Assembly (NCBI RefSeq): GCF_902713425.1
Contig: NC_081198.1
Span: forward strand, 22,179,188-22,243,187
Reading direction: 5' to 3'
Length of the DNA: 64,000 nucleotides
From: Acipenser ruthenus
Taxonomy: Eukaryota > Chordata > Actinopteri > Acipenseriformes > Acipenseridae
Shown one piece after another: positions 38,631 through 49,006 of the stretch; position 1 is the first letter of the stretch, and each line of letters opens with the position of its first letter. Under the pieces are notes generated by a model that saw nothing but the letters and a program-made list of their open reading frames with translations, did not search any database and was not told the origin of the DNA. A program made the position numbers and the translations under genes.

Positions 38631-39478
38631 CCTTCAGCTGGCTCCTCCGATTGGGGTGGGAGAAGCCTCTGGACATCCGGGTTGTCTCTCGCTACGGAAA
38701 AGAGACAACGTAAGCAGCAAATCTGGGCAGTTGAAGGAACTATTACTTTAGTCCCTGAGGAGATGGTCGCCTCGCAAGAGGGACCCCCTCCCCAGGTGAA
38801 CGGTGTCCTTCCCTGACGGAGTAGGGGGCGCTGCTTGGCACCGAGACCACGTAGGAAGAATCGTGGCTGTGACGCCTCCTCGGGGTCCGGGGCCGCCCTC
38901 TGCTCCTCCCAGATGGCGCCCTCTGCTGGGCGCCTGCTGCTCTCTCGGTCTGGATCTCGATTACAATCAAGGGCTGGGGATGAGGTCGTCTAGGTCATCA
39001 AAGGGTCCTCAAAGGTCGTCTGGATGGTAGGTCCTCCTTCTCTCTAACTCCAGGAACGTCTGGAAAAGCCGGAACCGCCTGAAAAAGAAAAAAACGGGAA
39101 CCGCCTGAAAAAGAAAAAACTGCTCTCAACAGTCAACAAAATCTTGAAAGACCCTCGGCCTGGATTGGGCAAGCCAAAACCAGACTGAGCATTAGTCTTC
39201 CAAAAAGTTGCCGAGCTGAAGAAAGCCAGTCAAAAATAAAAAAAATTCTGTTCCTCCTCACCCGAACAAACCTCTCACAGACCCTCGGAGGGAGCGGGCA
39301 ATGCCACTACCCTCTAAACCTTAGTCTTAGAAAGATTTATTCGAACTGAAGAGAAGCCAGAGTATATGGCTGGCTAAGAAGGACCTGGCATAGGGACATG
39401 TTCCACCACACTTGTCTGGTTAGCTGCATGCTCCCAGGAAACAAACTGCTGCTGTCTACATCATCACCACATGTGAAT

Positions 39479-39553
39479 AAAAGAAAGAAAGACAGCAAGA
39501 AAGAAAGAGAGAAAGAAAGAGAAAGAAAGAAAGAGAGAAAGAAAAAAAAAGAA
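39479..39553. repeat. Polypurine microsatellite, short form
   Basis: Short tract following the 5' junction of Keno F. Confidence 0.95.
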
Positions 39554-39662
39554 GTAAAACGGCGGGAAAACTTGCATCAACACTGGCACTCTCCCTCCAG
39601 CAGGGGTAGACAAAATGCTCACAGGAGAGATCCAGATCTGACTTTGACCAACGTTAGAGAAA

Positions 39663-39851
39663 GGTGTGCACCGTTCCCGGAGGTACTGCAATACCGGGCC
39701 GATGCGTGGAGTGGACGGAGCAAGCCCCTGTTCCATCTCCCGATTCCAAAAATCAATTTAATATATGGTCCCCTGATAGGGGACGTATCAGATATTAAAC
39801 TGATAAGAACAGATACTACACTTGATCTTAGCCAAAAGGCCGAGAAGCGAT
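39663..39851 (-). ncRNA. RNU2: U2 snRNA gene copy 17 (complete, consensus)
   Basis: Complete consensus U2, PSE at 39901-39916. It lies about 300 bp upstream of the 5' end of Keno F. Confidence 0.97.
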
Positions 39852-39900
39852 GGCGACTTGGCCCTTGCCCGGGGCCCCCCAGCCCGGACGGCACAGGGGG

Positions 39901-39916
39901 ATTCAAAGGTGGGTGC
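39901..39916 (-). promoter_or_regulatory. PSE of U2 copy 17
   Basis: Consensus PSE at -50 to -65. Confidence 0.72.
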
Positions 39917-40245
39917 AAAATTCCAAGCACAAGCAGACCCCCAAAAAACGGGCTGCTGCTTCCAGAGGGGAAATGTGCAATTTAAGCAGGAGGAAACAAA
40001 ACAAAGCAAAAATACACACATAACACCAAAAACAAAACATAAACTGGCGGAGTGCGTCTTACAAATAGTCATGCCAAGCTGCTATGCTGTGCAAGGTGCC
40101 TTGGGTAACTACAACTGTGCCTCGCTGGCTGGCTGGCTTGCTAAGAAGGTCCTGGCATAGGGACATGTTCCACCACACTTGTCTGGTTAGCTGCATGCTC
40201 CCAGGAAACAACCTGCTGCTGTCTACATCATCACCACATGTGAAT

Positions 40246-40342
40246 AAAAGAAAGAAAGACAGCAAGAAAGAAAGAGAGAAAGAAAGAGAGAAAGAGAGAA
40301 AGAAAGAGAGAAAGAAAGAAAGAGAGAAAGAAAAAAAAAGAA
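40246..40342. repeat. Polypurine microsatellite
   Basis: Standard-length tract. Confidence 0.95.
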
Positions 40343-40451
40343 GTAAAACGGCGGGAAAACTTGCATCAACACTGGCACTCTCCCTCCAGCAGGGGTAGAC
40401 AAAATGCTCACAGGAGAGATCCAGATCTGACTTTGACCAACGTTAGAGAAA

Positions 40452-40640
40452 GGTGTGCACCGTTCCCGGAGGTACTGCAATACCGGGCCGATGCGTGGAG
40501 TGGACGGAGCAAGCCCCTGTTCCATCTCCCGATTCCAAAAATCAATTTAATATATGGTCCCCTGATAGGGGACGTATCAGATATTAAACTGATAAGAACA
40601 GATACTACACTTGATCTTAGCCAAAAGGCCGAGAAGCGAT
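40452..40640 (-). ncRNA. RNU2: U2 snRNA gene copy 18 (complete, consensus)
   Basis: Complete consensus U2, PSE at 40690-40705. Confidence 0.97.
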
Positions 40641-40689
40641 GGCGACTTGGCCCTTGCCCGGGGCCCCCCAGCCCGGACGGCACAGGGGG

Positions 40690-40705
40690 ATTCAAAGGTG
40701 GGTGC
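40690..40705 (-). promoter_or_regulatory. PSE of U2 copy 18
   Basis: Consensus PSE at -50 to -65. Confidence 0.72.
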
Positions 40706-41034
40706 AAAATTCCAAGCACAAGCAGACCCCCAAAAAACGGGCTGCTGCTTCCAGAGGGGAAATGGGCAATTTAAGCAGGAGGAAACAAAACAAAGCAAAA
40801 ACACACACATAACACCAAAAACAAAACATAAACTGGCGGAGTGCGTCTTACAAATAGTCATGCCAAGCTGCTATGCTGTGCAAGGTGCCTTGGGTAACTA
40901 CAACTGTGCCTCGCTGGCTGGCTGGCTTGCTAAGAAGGTCCTGGCATAGGGACATGTTCCACCACACTTGTCTGGTTAGCTGCATGCTCCCAGGAAACAA
41001 CCTGCTGCTGTCTACATCATCACCACATGTGAAT

Positions 41035-41132
41035 AAAAGAAAGAAAGACAGCAAGAAAGAAAGAGAGAAAGAAAGAGAGAAAGAGAGAAAGAAAGAGAGA
41101 AAGAAAGAAAGAGAGAAAGAAAAAAAAAAGAA
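41035..41132. repeat. Polypurine microsatellite
   Basis: Standard-length tract. Confidence 0.95.
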
Positions 41133-41241
41133 GTAAAACGGCGGGAAAACTTGCATCAACACTGGCACTCTCCCTCCAGCAGGGGTAGACAAAATGCTCA
41201 CAGGAGAGATCCAGATCTGACTTTGACCAACGTTAGAGAAA

Positions 41242-41395
41242 GGTGTGCACCGTTCCCGGAGGTACTGCAATACCGGGCCGATGCGTGGAGTGGACAGAGC
41301 AAGCCCCTGTTCCATCTCCCGATTCCAAAAATCAATTTAATATATGGTCCCCTGATAGGGGACGTATCAGATATTAAACTGATAAGAACAGATAC
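41242..41395 (-). pseudogene. U2 snRNA copy 19, 3' fragment disrupted by Keno G
   Basis: U2 from nt 36 onward remains, one base off the breakpoint of copies 13 and 16. A 26-bp GA-rich tract, not Keno sequence, directly follows the break. One substitution at 41296. Confidence 0.93.
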
Positions 41396-41421
41396 GAGAA
41401 AGAGAGAAAGAAAGAGAGAAA
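41396..41421. repeat. Displaced polypurine tract between U2 and Keno G
   Basis: A 26-bp GAAA/GAGA block sits exactly between U2 nt 36 and the Keno 3' UTR. U2 genes have no such tract inside them, so it was carried in with the element or by conversion. Confidence 0.9.
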
Positions 41422-42058
41422 GAGATTTTACATTTTTTACATTTACACCCATTCGTTTTTTTCATTCATTTTACATTTCTTTTAAAGATGACATTCATGC
41501 ATACAGACATACATTTTGTTTTAAAAGCATTTAAAATACATTTAAAAACACCAAGACAATTGTGCTTTGTACATGGTTAAAACAGACACAGATTAAAATC
41601 AACATGAAAAAAACCTGTGCTGCTTTAAAAGTGACTGGAAAAAAAGAACCATCTATAAAAAACCAGTGTTTGTGAGGGCCGGGGAGTGCTCTCTAAAAAA
41701 GTTCAAAAGTGAACATAAAACTAGATCTAAAACAGGGACAGGGGAAAAGGGACAGTGTATAGAACAGTGAGTTAAAATTCTAAAATTTTAAAACACTTAA
41801 AATGTAACTTTTAATAGTTTACATTAAAAATCTTAAGATACATAAAACAAAACAAAACAAAATCAAATAAAACATTCAACGTAAATCAAATAAAAGTCCA
41901 TAAAACTGAAACAAAAAGACTACATAAAACCAGGGCACCGTTGAAAAAACGGTCATGCCAGCTAAAAAGGGCGGAATGCTGGCATGACAAAATAAATAAA
42001 AGGCTTAGCGGTGCCCCGTAGTCCCGCTCCTAGGAGCTAGCGGTTCCAGTTTTTTCCT

Positions 42059-42926
42059 TTATTCCATCTTCACGTCCTGAAGTCCGGCGATCCTCCACTC
42101 CGCGCAGGCCTTGTCCTTCCCGAGGGTCCGGATGTCCAGAATTACAAAGTCCTTGATAAGAGTTTGTGCCCTTCTGGTCGTGGTGATAGTGTCTAGCTCC
42201 TGCTTGTGATAGACACAGACGTTACGGCCTTCCCACAGGATCTGCTTGACAACATTGATGACACGCCAAACGCACTTAGCTGTGCTGGTATCGATTCCTC
42301 CCGCAGGCCCATAGAGCACAGTCTCAGCGGTCATCTTGGCCGTGTCAGCAAACCTGTTTAGGAAGACAGAGACAGAGAGCCAGACACTGCCAGCCACATC
42401 ACACTCCCAGAAGATATGGGCTGGTGTTTCTCTCTTGCGGCACTTTGCATAGGGGCATGTTTCTACTTGGGCTAGTCCCCTCCTGAACATGAACGCTCGA
42501 GTGGGGAGTGCACTGTGGACGGTGTTCCATGCTATATCCTTCTGGACATTACTGAGGCAGCTGTGAGACACATTCTCCCAGATTTTTTGGCTTTGGGTGA
42601 GGGAGAAAGTAGCTACTTTTTCAATTTCCTGGGAACCGGCAAGATATTTAGTTACAGCCTTGTATTCCCAGGAGGCCAATTTTGCTTTATCTGAGCCCAA
42701 TTTATATATAGTGTCCCATAAGGTTCTATAATACAATGGGGGGTCCCAGGAGTACGGCACGGTGTTATCAATAGTGCAGAGGCCCAAGGCCCTGAGACAG
42801 GTGGCAAAATAGAAACGATTCATGTAACATACCTTCCTGTCCAGAGCCTGGATGTTCTTGATAGTTTGCGTGAGCCCCTGCACTCGGGTGAGCTGCACAA
42901 CGTCCGGGACCCCCTTACCTCCCTTC
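42059..42926 (-). pseudogene. Keno ORF2, copy G: C-terminal fragment
   Basis: About 288 residues remain, from just past the RT domain to the normal stop, with the CCHC motif. It is preceded by deleted ORF1 sequence in another frame, so no fusion of the two proteins in frame results. Confidence 0.9.
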
Positions 42927-43767
42927 GAGTCTGGGTCTTGGATACTGTTGGTGGTGATGTGGACTGATCTTTGTTACTTGCTCCCTCTTCCTGCTCAGGC
43001 CTTGGCTTGTTCATGTTTGCCTTGCTGGCTCTGGCCATGTTGGCATAGGAAGAGGGGCAGTCCTTAAACAGGTGCCCCTTCTTTCCACACAAATTGCACT
43101 GCCTCTCTTCTCTGCAGTGGCTGGTCTCGTGGGGGGCGCCGCAGTTCCTGCACTTGACTACAGTACACGCGGCCGTCAGGTGTCCTAATTCCCCACATTT
43201 CCTGCAGAGTTTTGGCATCCCATTATAGAATACCAGCCCTCTGTTGGGCCCTAACACTATGGAGTTTGGAATGTGGCGGACGCCTCCAATGCCCGATGGA
43301 TCAACATTAAGGCGTACCAGCCACTTTCTGGCTCCTGTCCAAACCCCATCTTCATCTGTAATTTTCCTCCCTTCTGATGACACCCTCCCATAGCGGTTAA
43401 GCCATGTTGTAATATCATAGTCGCTAACAGCCTCATTGAAAAATTGGACAGTAACAACTTTCATTTCTCTGTCTGTCAGTGCATCCACACAAAATTCTTT
43501 GTATGGAGCGAGATATTTATTCTCCCCCCAAAAGGACCACATTTCTTGTAACTTTTGGGGGTTCCTAAAACTGACCTCAAACACTTCCTTAAGCCCTGGC
43601 AATTTCACCAAACAATTCAAGTCAGAAGGGGAAAAACCCATACCCCTCTGAAGAATGGTCCGGCTGAACTCCAGTCTCGTCAGTCCTGGTTCCGTTTCAT
43701 CTTGCTTGTTTCTTGTGAAGCGCACCGCATTGTGCCTCCTGGTTTCCTGGGTTGGCCGGAACGCCAT
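42927..43767 (-). pseudogene. Keno ORF1, copy G: N-terminal zinc-knuckle half
   Basis: About 280 residues, including all three CCHC knuckles, are followed directly by ORF2 sequence in another frame, adding ~35 unrelated residues before a stop at 42820 (315 codons in total). If expressed it would be a stand-alone RNA-binding module. Confidence 0.88.
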
Positions 43768-44615
43768 CCTTCAGCTGGCTCCTCCGATTGGGGTGGGAGA
43801 AGCCTCTGGACGTCCGGGTTGTCTCTCTCTATGGAAAAGAGACAACGTAAGCAGCAAATCTGGGCAGTTGAAGGAACTATTACTTTAGTCCCTGAGGAGA
43901 TGGTCGCCTCGCAAGAGGGACCCCCTCCCCAGGTGAACGGTGTCCTTCCCTGGCGGAGTAGGGGGCGCTGCTTGGCACCGAGACCACGTAGGAAGAATCG
44001 TGGCTGTGACGCCTCCTCGGGGTCCGGGGCCGCCCTCTGCTCCTCCCAGATGGCGCCCTCTGCTGGGCGCCTGCTGCTCTCTCGGTCTGGATCTCGATTA
44101 CAATCAAGGGCTGGGGATGAGGTCGTCTAGGTCATCAAAGGGTCCTCAAAGGTCGTCTGGATGGTAGGTCCTCCTTCTCTCTAACTCCAGGAACGTCTGG
44201 AAAAGCCGGAACCGCCTGAAAAAGAAAAAAACGGGAACCGCCTGAAAAAGAAAAAACTGCTCTCAACAGTCAACAAAATCTTGAAAGACCCTCGGCCTGG
44301 ATTGGGCAAGCCAAAACCAGACTGAGCATTAGTCTTCCAAAAAGTTGCCGAGCTGAAGAAAGCCAGTCAAAAATAAAAAAAATTCTGTTCCTCCTCACCC
44401 GAACAAACCTCTCACAGACCCTCGGAGGGAGCGGGCAATGCCACTACCCTCTAAGCCTTAGTCTTAGAAAGATTTATTCGAACTGAAGAGAAGCCAGAGT
44501 ATATGGCTGGCTAAGAAGGACCTGGCATAGGGACATGTTCCACCACACTTGTCTGGTTAGCTGCATGCTCCCAGGAAACAAACTGCTGCTGTCTACATCA
44601 TCACCACATGTGAAT

Positions 44616-44690
44616 AAAAGAAAGAAAGACAGCAAGAAAGAAAGAGAGAAAGAAAGAGAAAGAAAGAAAGAGAGAAAGAAAAAAAAAGAA
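44616..44690. repeat. Polypurine microsatellite, short form
   Basis: Short tract following the 5' junction of Keno G. Confidence 0.95.
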
Positions 44691-44799
44691 GTAAAACGGC
44701 GGGAAAACTTGCATCAACACTGGCACTCTCCCTCCAGCAGGGGTAGACAAAATGCTCACAGGAGAGATCCAGATCTGACTTTGACCAACGTTAGAGAAA

Positions 44800-44915
44800 G
44801 GTGTGCACCGTTCCCGGAGGTACTGCAATACCGGGCCGATGCGTGGAGTGGACGGAGCAAGCCCCTGTTCCATCTCCCTATTCCAAAAATCAATTTAATA
44901 TATGGTCCCCTGATA
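44800..44915 (-). pseudogene. U2 snRNA copy 20, 3' fragment disrupted by Keno H
   Basis: U2 nt 74-189 remain, the same break as copy 10 (Keno C). It shares a base change near 44880 with the fragment at 11861-11996. Confidence 0.95.
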
Positions 44916-45557
44916 CTCTTTTATTGAGATTTTACATTTTTTTACATTTACACCCATTCGTTTTTTCATTCATTTTACATTTCTTTTAAAGATGACATTC
45001 ATGCATACAGACATACATTTTGTTTTAAAAGCATTTAAAACACATTTAAAAACACCAAGACAATTGTGCTTTGTACATGGTTAAAACAGACACAGATTAA
45101 AATCAACATGAAAAAAACCTGTGCTGTTTTAAAAGTGACTGGAAAAAAAGAACCATCTATAAAAAACCAGTGCTTGTGAGGGCCGGGGAGTGCTCTCTAA
45201 AAGTTCAAAAGTGAACATAAAACTATATTACTAAAACAGGGACAGGGGAAAAGGGACAGTGTGTGGAACAGTGAGTTAAAATTCTAAAATTTTAAAACAC
45301 TTAAAATGTAACTTTTAATAGTTTACATTAAAAATCTTAAAGATACATAAAACAAAACAAAATCAAATATAACATTCAACATAAATCAAATAAAAGTCCA
45401 TAAAACTGAAACAAAAAGACTACATAAAACCAGGGCACCGTTCAAAAACGGTCATGCCAGCTAAAAAGGGCGGAATGCTGGCATGACAAAATAAATAAAA
45501 GGCTTAGCGGTGCCCCGTAGTCCCGCTCCTAGGAGCTAGCGGTTCCAGTTTTTTCCT

Positions 45558-48500
45558 TTATTCCATCTTCACGTCCTGAAGTCCGGCGATCCTCCACTCC
45601 GCGCAGGCCTTGTCCTTCCCGAGGGTCCGGATGTCCAGAATTACAAAGTCCTTGATAAGAGTTTGTGCCCTTCTGGTCGTGGTGATAGTGTCTAGCTCCT
45701 GCTTGTGATAGACACAGACGTTACGGCCTTCCCACAGGATCTGCTTGACAACATTGATGACACGCCAAACGCACTTAGCTGTGCTGGTAGTGATTCCTCC
45801 CGCAGGCCCATAGAGCACAGTCTCAGCGGTCATCTTGGCCGTGTCAGCAAACCTGTTTAGGAAGACAGAGACAGAGAGCCAGACACTGCCAGCCACATCA
45901 CACTCCCAGAAGATATGGGCTGGTGTTTCTCTCTTGCGGCACTTTGCATAGGGGCATGTTTCTACTTGGGCTAGTCCCCTCCTGAACATGAACGCTCGAG
46001 TGGGGAGTGCACTGTGGACGGTGTTCCATGCTATATCCTTCTGGACATTACTGAGGCAGCTGTGAGACACATTCTCCCAGATTTTTTGGCTTTGGGTGAG
46101 GGAGAAAGTAGCTACTTTTTCAATTTCCTGGGAACCGGCAAGATATTTAGTTACAGCCTTGTATTCCCAGGAGGCCAATTTTGCTTTATCTAAGCCCAAT
46201 TTATATATAGTGTCCCTTAAGGTTCTATAATACAATGGGGGGTCCCAGGAGTACGGCACGGTGTTATCAATAGTGCAGAGGCCCAAGGCCCTGAGACAGG
46301 TGGCAAAATAGAAACGATTCATGTAACATACCTTCCTGTCCAGGGCCTGGATGTTCTTGATAGTTTGCGTGAGCCCCTGCACTCGGGTGAGCTGCACAAC
46401 GTCCGGGACCCCCTTACCTCCCTTCTTGTCGGCTTTACTCAGAGTGGCTCGCTTTACCCTCTCCATCTTGCTGCCCCAGATAAAGCGGTGGATAATGCGG
46501 TCCACCACTTTTTTGGTGGTCCTGTCTGGGGGAAAGATTTTTCCTACATAAGAGAGGATGGGGAACAGTATAGACTTGGTTATTAATACTCTACCCGTCA
46601 TTGTTAAGGATCTTGTGCTCCATCCGCCAATCTTTTTACGGACCTGGTTAATGGCCGCCGTCCAGCTCTGGGCCCCCGAGCTATTGTTCTCGAAAATGAG
46701 GCCCAGAATCTTGATTTTGTCCTTTTTGACAGGGTACATGTCCGACAGTTCCCTATCTACCTGCCAATTTTTGGACACGTAGACTTCGCTCTTGGACTTA
46801 TTAATCACTGCCCCGGTCGCCGTGCAGTACTTCTCAAGGATATTACTAATCCGAGGTACCGACGATGTGTTGGTGCAAATGAGTGACACATCGTCCATAT
46901 ATGCTGTTGTTTTGACCTGGACCCCGTTGGATCCAGGCAGCTGGAAACCAGTTATATTGGTATCCCTACGAATTGCCTGCAGGAGGGGTTCAATGCACAC
47001 GACATATAGCAGTGGGGATAGTGGGCAACCCTGTCTGACCCCTGACTGGATAGATATTTTACCAGTCAGGTGCCTGTTCACCAAGACTCGGGTACTAATG
47101 TTTGTATATATGGTTTTAACCCACTCCCTAAGTCCAGGAGCGAATTTCATCTGGTCCATCACTTTGTACATATATTCATGGCTTACCCTATCGAACGCCT
47201 TCTCCTGGTCAAGGTTGAACAGGCAGAGGGGATGGTTCCGTTCTCTAGAATAAGCCAGAATGTCCCTTGTTAACATTAAAATATCCGTGATGGACCTCCC
47301 TGGGACGCCACAAGCCTGGTCAGGGCCAATGACCAAAGGGAGGTGTACTTGTAGCCGGAGCATCAGAGCTTTGGCTAGTATCTTGTAATCCACGCAAAGG
47401 AGGCTGATTGGGCGCCAATTCCGTAGATCTTTAACTTCCCCTTTCTTATGAAGGAGAGTAATTACACTCTCCCGCATAGAAGGGCCCAACCGCTTCTCCC
47501 TATAGACCGCTCTGTAGACCTCCGCTAAATGGACTTTTAGCGTGTCCCAAAAAAGATGGTAATACTCACCCGGGATGCCATCTGGACCTGGCGTCTTACC
47601 GGTGTTCATGGTCTTAACCGCCTGGGTGAGCTCCTCCAGCGTGAGTTCTGGGTCCTTCTCCTCCTCCTCCTCGTCCCGCACTGAGTCAGGCTCCAACTGG
47701 CTCAGGAACCACTCTATCAGGGTGTCATCTGTAGCTTTGATGTTATACAGGTCCCTATAGAAGTTCTCTACCACTTTTTTCACTCCCTCACTATCCTCTA
47801 CTATCCTCCCCCTGCTGTCGAGCATGGAGGACATCAAGTGCCGCTTCTCCCTCGTTTTCTGGAAGAAGAAGCGAGTACACTTTTCGTCTTCCTCCATTTT
47901 TTGCACTTTTGCATTGTGCATGACCTTTCGTTGTTCCTCCCTACAAAGCACTGAAAGATCTAGCTTGGTCTGGGCTATCTCGTCGCTTACAGGGAACCCC
48001 CGAAGCTGAAGCAGGCTCAGACGCTGGAGGGCAGCATTCAGGTATTTATATTTGGCCCTCCTTTCTTTTGCTTTCCTCTTGCCTGCTGCTATGAAATAAC
48101 CCTTAGTTCTCATTTTGACCATCTCCCACCACTCTATAGGGGAGTTGAATAGGTCACGCAAAGTGGTCCACTCAACAAGCCTGCTCTTATAGGCTGCAGC
48201 TATGGAGGGGTCATCGAGTAAGGAGGTGTTTAATTTCCAGACCCCTGACCCCATCTGGGAGGTCTGAGGGACCTGCAATGTTACCTGCAGGAGCCTATGG
48301 TCAGAGAAGAAGACGGCCTGGGTGTCTACTGCCGTCTTCGTAAGGGAGCTGGTATGCAGGACGAGATCTATACGGGAGAAGGAGGTCCCAGATGAGCTCA
48401 CCCAGGTAAAGGGAGGCACCAGGTCCTTACCTGCATCACACAGGGAGAAATCAGATATTACGGAGGACAAAACTCTACTAGAGCGGTCGTTGCGTGGCCT

Positions 48501-49001
48501 GCTCCGGTCTACGTCCCTCAGAGCACAATTGAAGTCACCTGACACGATGACGGGTACGTTCCCCAGCAGGAGTGGACGCAGCTGTGGAAAAAATTGAACT
48601 CTTTCGTTTTGGTTAGTGGGTGCGTAGACATTGACCAGTCTGAGGGGAGTGTTGTTGTATGTCACATCCACGCTCAGAATTCTACCAGGTTCTACCTCCC
48701 TGCTGCTGCGGGAGGTAATAAATGGGTTTTTAAACAGGATACCTACTCCGTCGGCTCTGGCTATGTTGGAGCCCGACCAGAAGGAGTCCCCCAGGGTCCA
48801 ACTCTCCTTCAGGTCCCTATAATCAGGGCTCGACGAAATACCACACTCCTGCAGAAAGATGAGATCTGCTTTCAAGTTAGCTAGATAGTTTAGTACATCA
48901 AATCTTTTTTGTGTCTCCCTGATGCTCCTGACATTAACAGACACACATATCAGGGCCATCAGGGTAGCTAACAAGAAAAGGAGTCGCTGCGTCCACCCCA
49001 T
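45558..49001 (-). CDS. Keno ORF2, copy H: intact endonuclease-reverse transcriptase (reference copy)
   Basis: ORF2 nicks the target and copies the element RNA onto it. 1147 residues. APE-type endonuclease at about 15-240: N23, QE at 51-52, NVYAPTN near 124-130, GDFN at 155-158, SRID with D212, SDH at 233-235, all expected metal- or phosphate-binding residues. Linker with a strongly acidic patch near 443-450. Reverse transcriptase at about 465-760: TPGPDGIPGEYY (470-481), LDQEKAFDRV with D598, QGCPLSPLL (657-665), YMDD (701-704). C-terminal CX4CX7HX4C at C1016, C1021, H1029, C1034, typical of L1/Tx1 LINEs. The first 14 residues are hydrophobic and precede the usual endonuclease start; the ATG at 49001 is chosen because it follows the ORF1 stop by five bases in every copy. 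Confidence 0.95.
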   Translation of the reverse strand: MGWTQRLLFLLATLMALICVSVNVRSIRETQKRFDVLNYLANLKADLIFLQECGISSSPDYRDLKESWTLGDSFWSGSNIARADGVGILFKNPFITSRSSREVEPGRILSVDVTYNNTPLRLVNVYAPTNQNERVQFFPQLRPLLLGNVPVIVSGDFNCALRDVDRSRPRNDRSSRVLSSVISDFSLCDAGKDLVPPFTWVSSSGTSFSRIDLVLHTSSLTKTAVDTQAVFFSDHRLLQVTLQVPQTSQMGSGVWKLNTSLLDDPSIAAAYKSRLVEWTTLRDLFNSPIEWWEMVKMRTKGYFIAAGKRKAKERRAKYKYLNAALQRLSLLQLRGFPVSDEIAQTKLDLSVLCREEQRKVMHNAKVQKMEEDEKCTRFFFQKTREKRHLMSSMLDSRGRIVEDSEGVKKVVENFYRDLYNIKATDDTLIEWFLSQLEPDSVRDEEEEEKDPELTLEELTQAVKTMNTGKTPGPDGIPGEYYHLFWDTLKVHLAEVYRAVYREKRLGPSMRESVITLLHKKGEVKDLRNWRPISLLCVDYKILAKALMLRLQVHLPLVIGPDQACGVPGRSITDILMLTRDILAYSRERNHPLCLFNLDQEKAFDRVSHEYMYKVMDQMKFAPGLREWVKTIYTNISTRVLVNRHLTGKISIQSGVRQGCPLSPLLYVVCIEPLLQAIRRDTNITGFQLPGSNGVQVKTTAYMDDVSLICTNTSSVPRISNILEKYCTATGAVINKSKSEVYVSKNWQVDRELSDMYPVKKDKIKILGLIFENNSSGAQSWTAAINQVRKKIGGWSTRSLTMTGRVLITKSILFPILSYVGKIFPPDRTTKKVVDRIIHRFIWGSKMERVKRATLSKADKKGGKGVPDVVQLTRVQGLTQTIKNIQALDRKVCYMNRFYFATCLRALGLCTIDNTVPYSWDPPLYYRTLRDTIYKLGLDKAKLASWEYKAVTKYLAGSQEIEKVATFSLTQSQKIWENVSHSCLSNVQKDIAWNTVHSALPTRAFMFRRGLAQVETCPYAKCRKRETPAHIFWECDVAGSVWLSVSVFLNRFADTAKMTAETVLYGPAGGITTSTAKCVWRVINVVKQILWEGRNVCVYHKQELDTITTTRRAQTLIKDFVILDIRTLGKDKACAEWRIAGLQDVKME

Positions 49002-49006
49002 AGCGA

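Larger units (their letters stand above)
33698..39367 (-). mobile_element. Keno-type LINE, copy F (internal deletion)
   Basis: The 3' end is at U2 nt 34/35. A deletion of about 1.1 kb joins the endonuclease part of ORF2 (to 37416) to mid ORF1 (from 37417). A 17-bp deletion near 37070 also breaks ORF2. The 5' UTR is complete. It belongs to the subfamily (F, G, I) marked by atcgattcc in ORF2 and an extra A in a 3' UTR hairpin loop. Confidence 0.9.
41422..44504 (-). mobile_element. Keno-type LINE, copy G (large internal deletion)
   Basis: A deletion of about 3.7 kb joins the C-terminal quarter of ORF2 (to 42926) to ORF1 just past its zinc knuckles (from 42927); endonuclease, RT active site and the rest of ORF1 are lost. 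The 3' end is separated from U2 by a 26-bp polypurine tract. The 5' UTR and shared 5' junction are intact. Confidence 0.9.
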
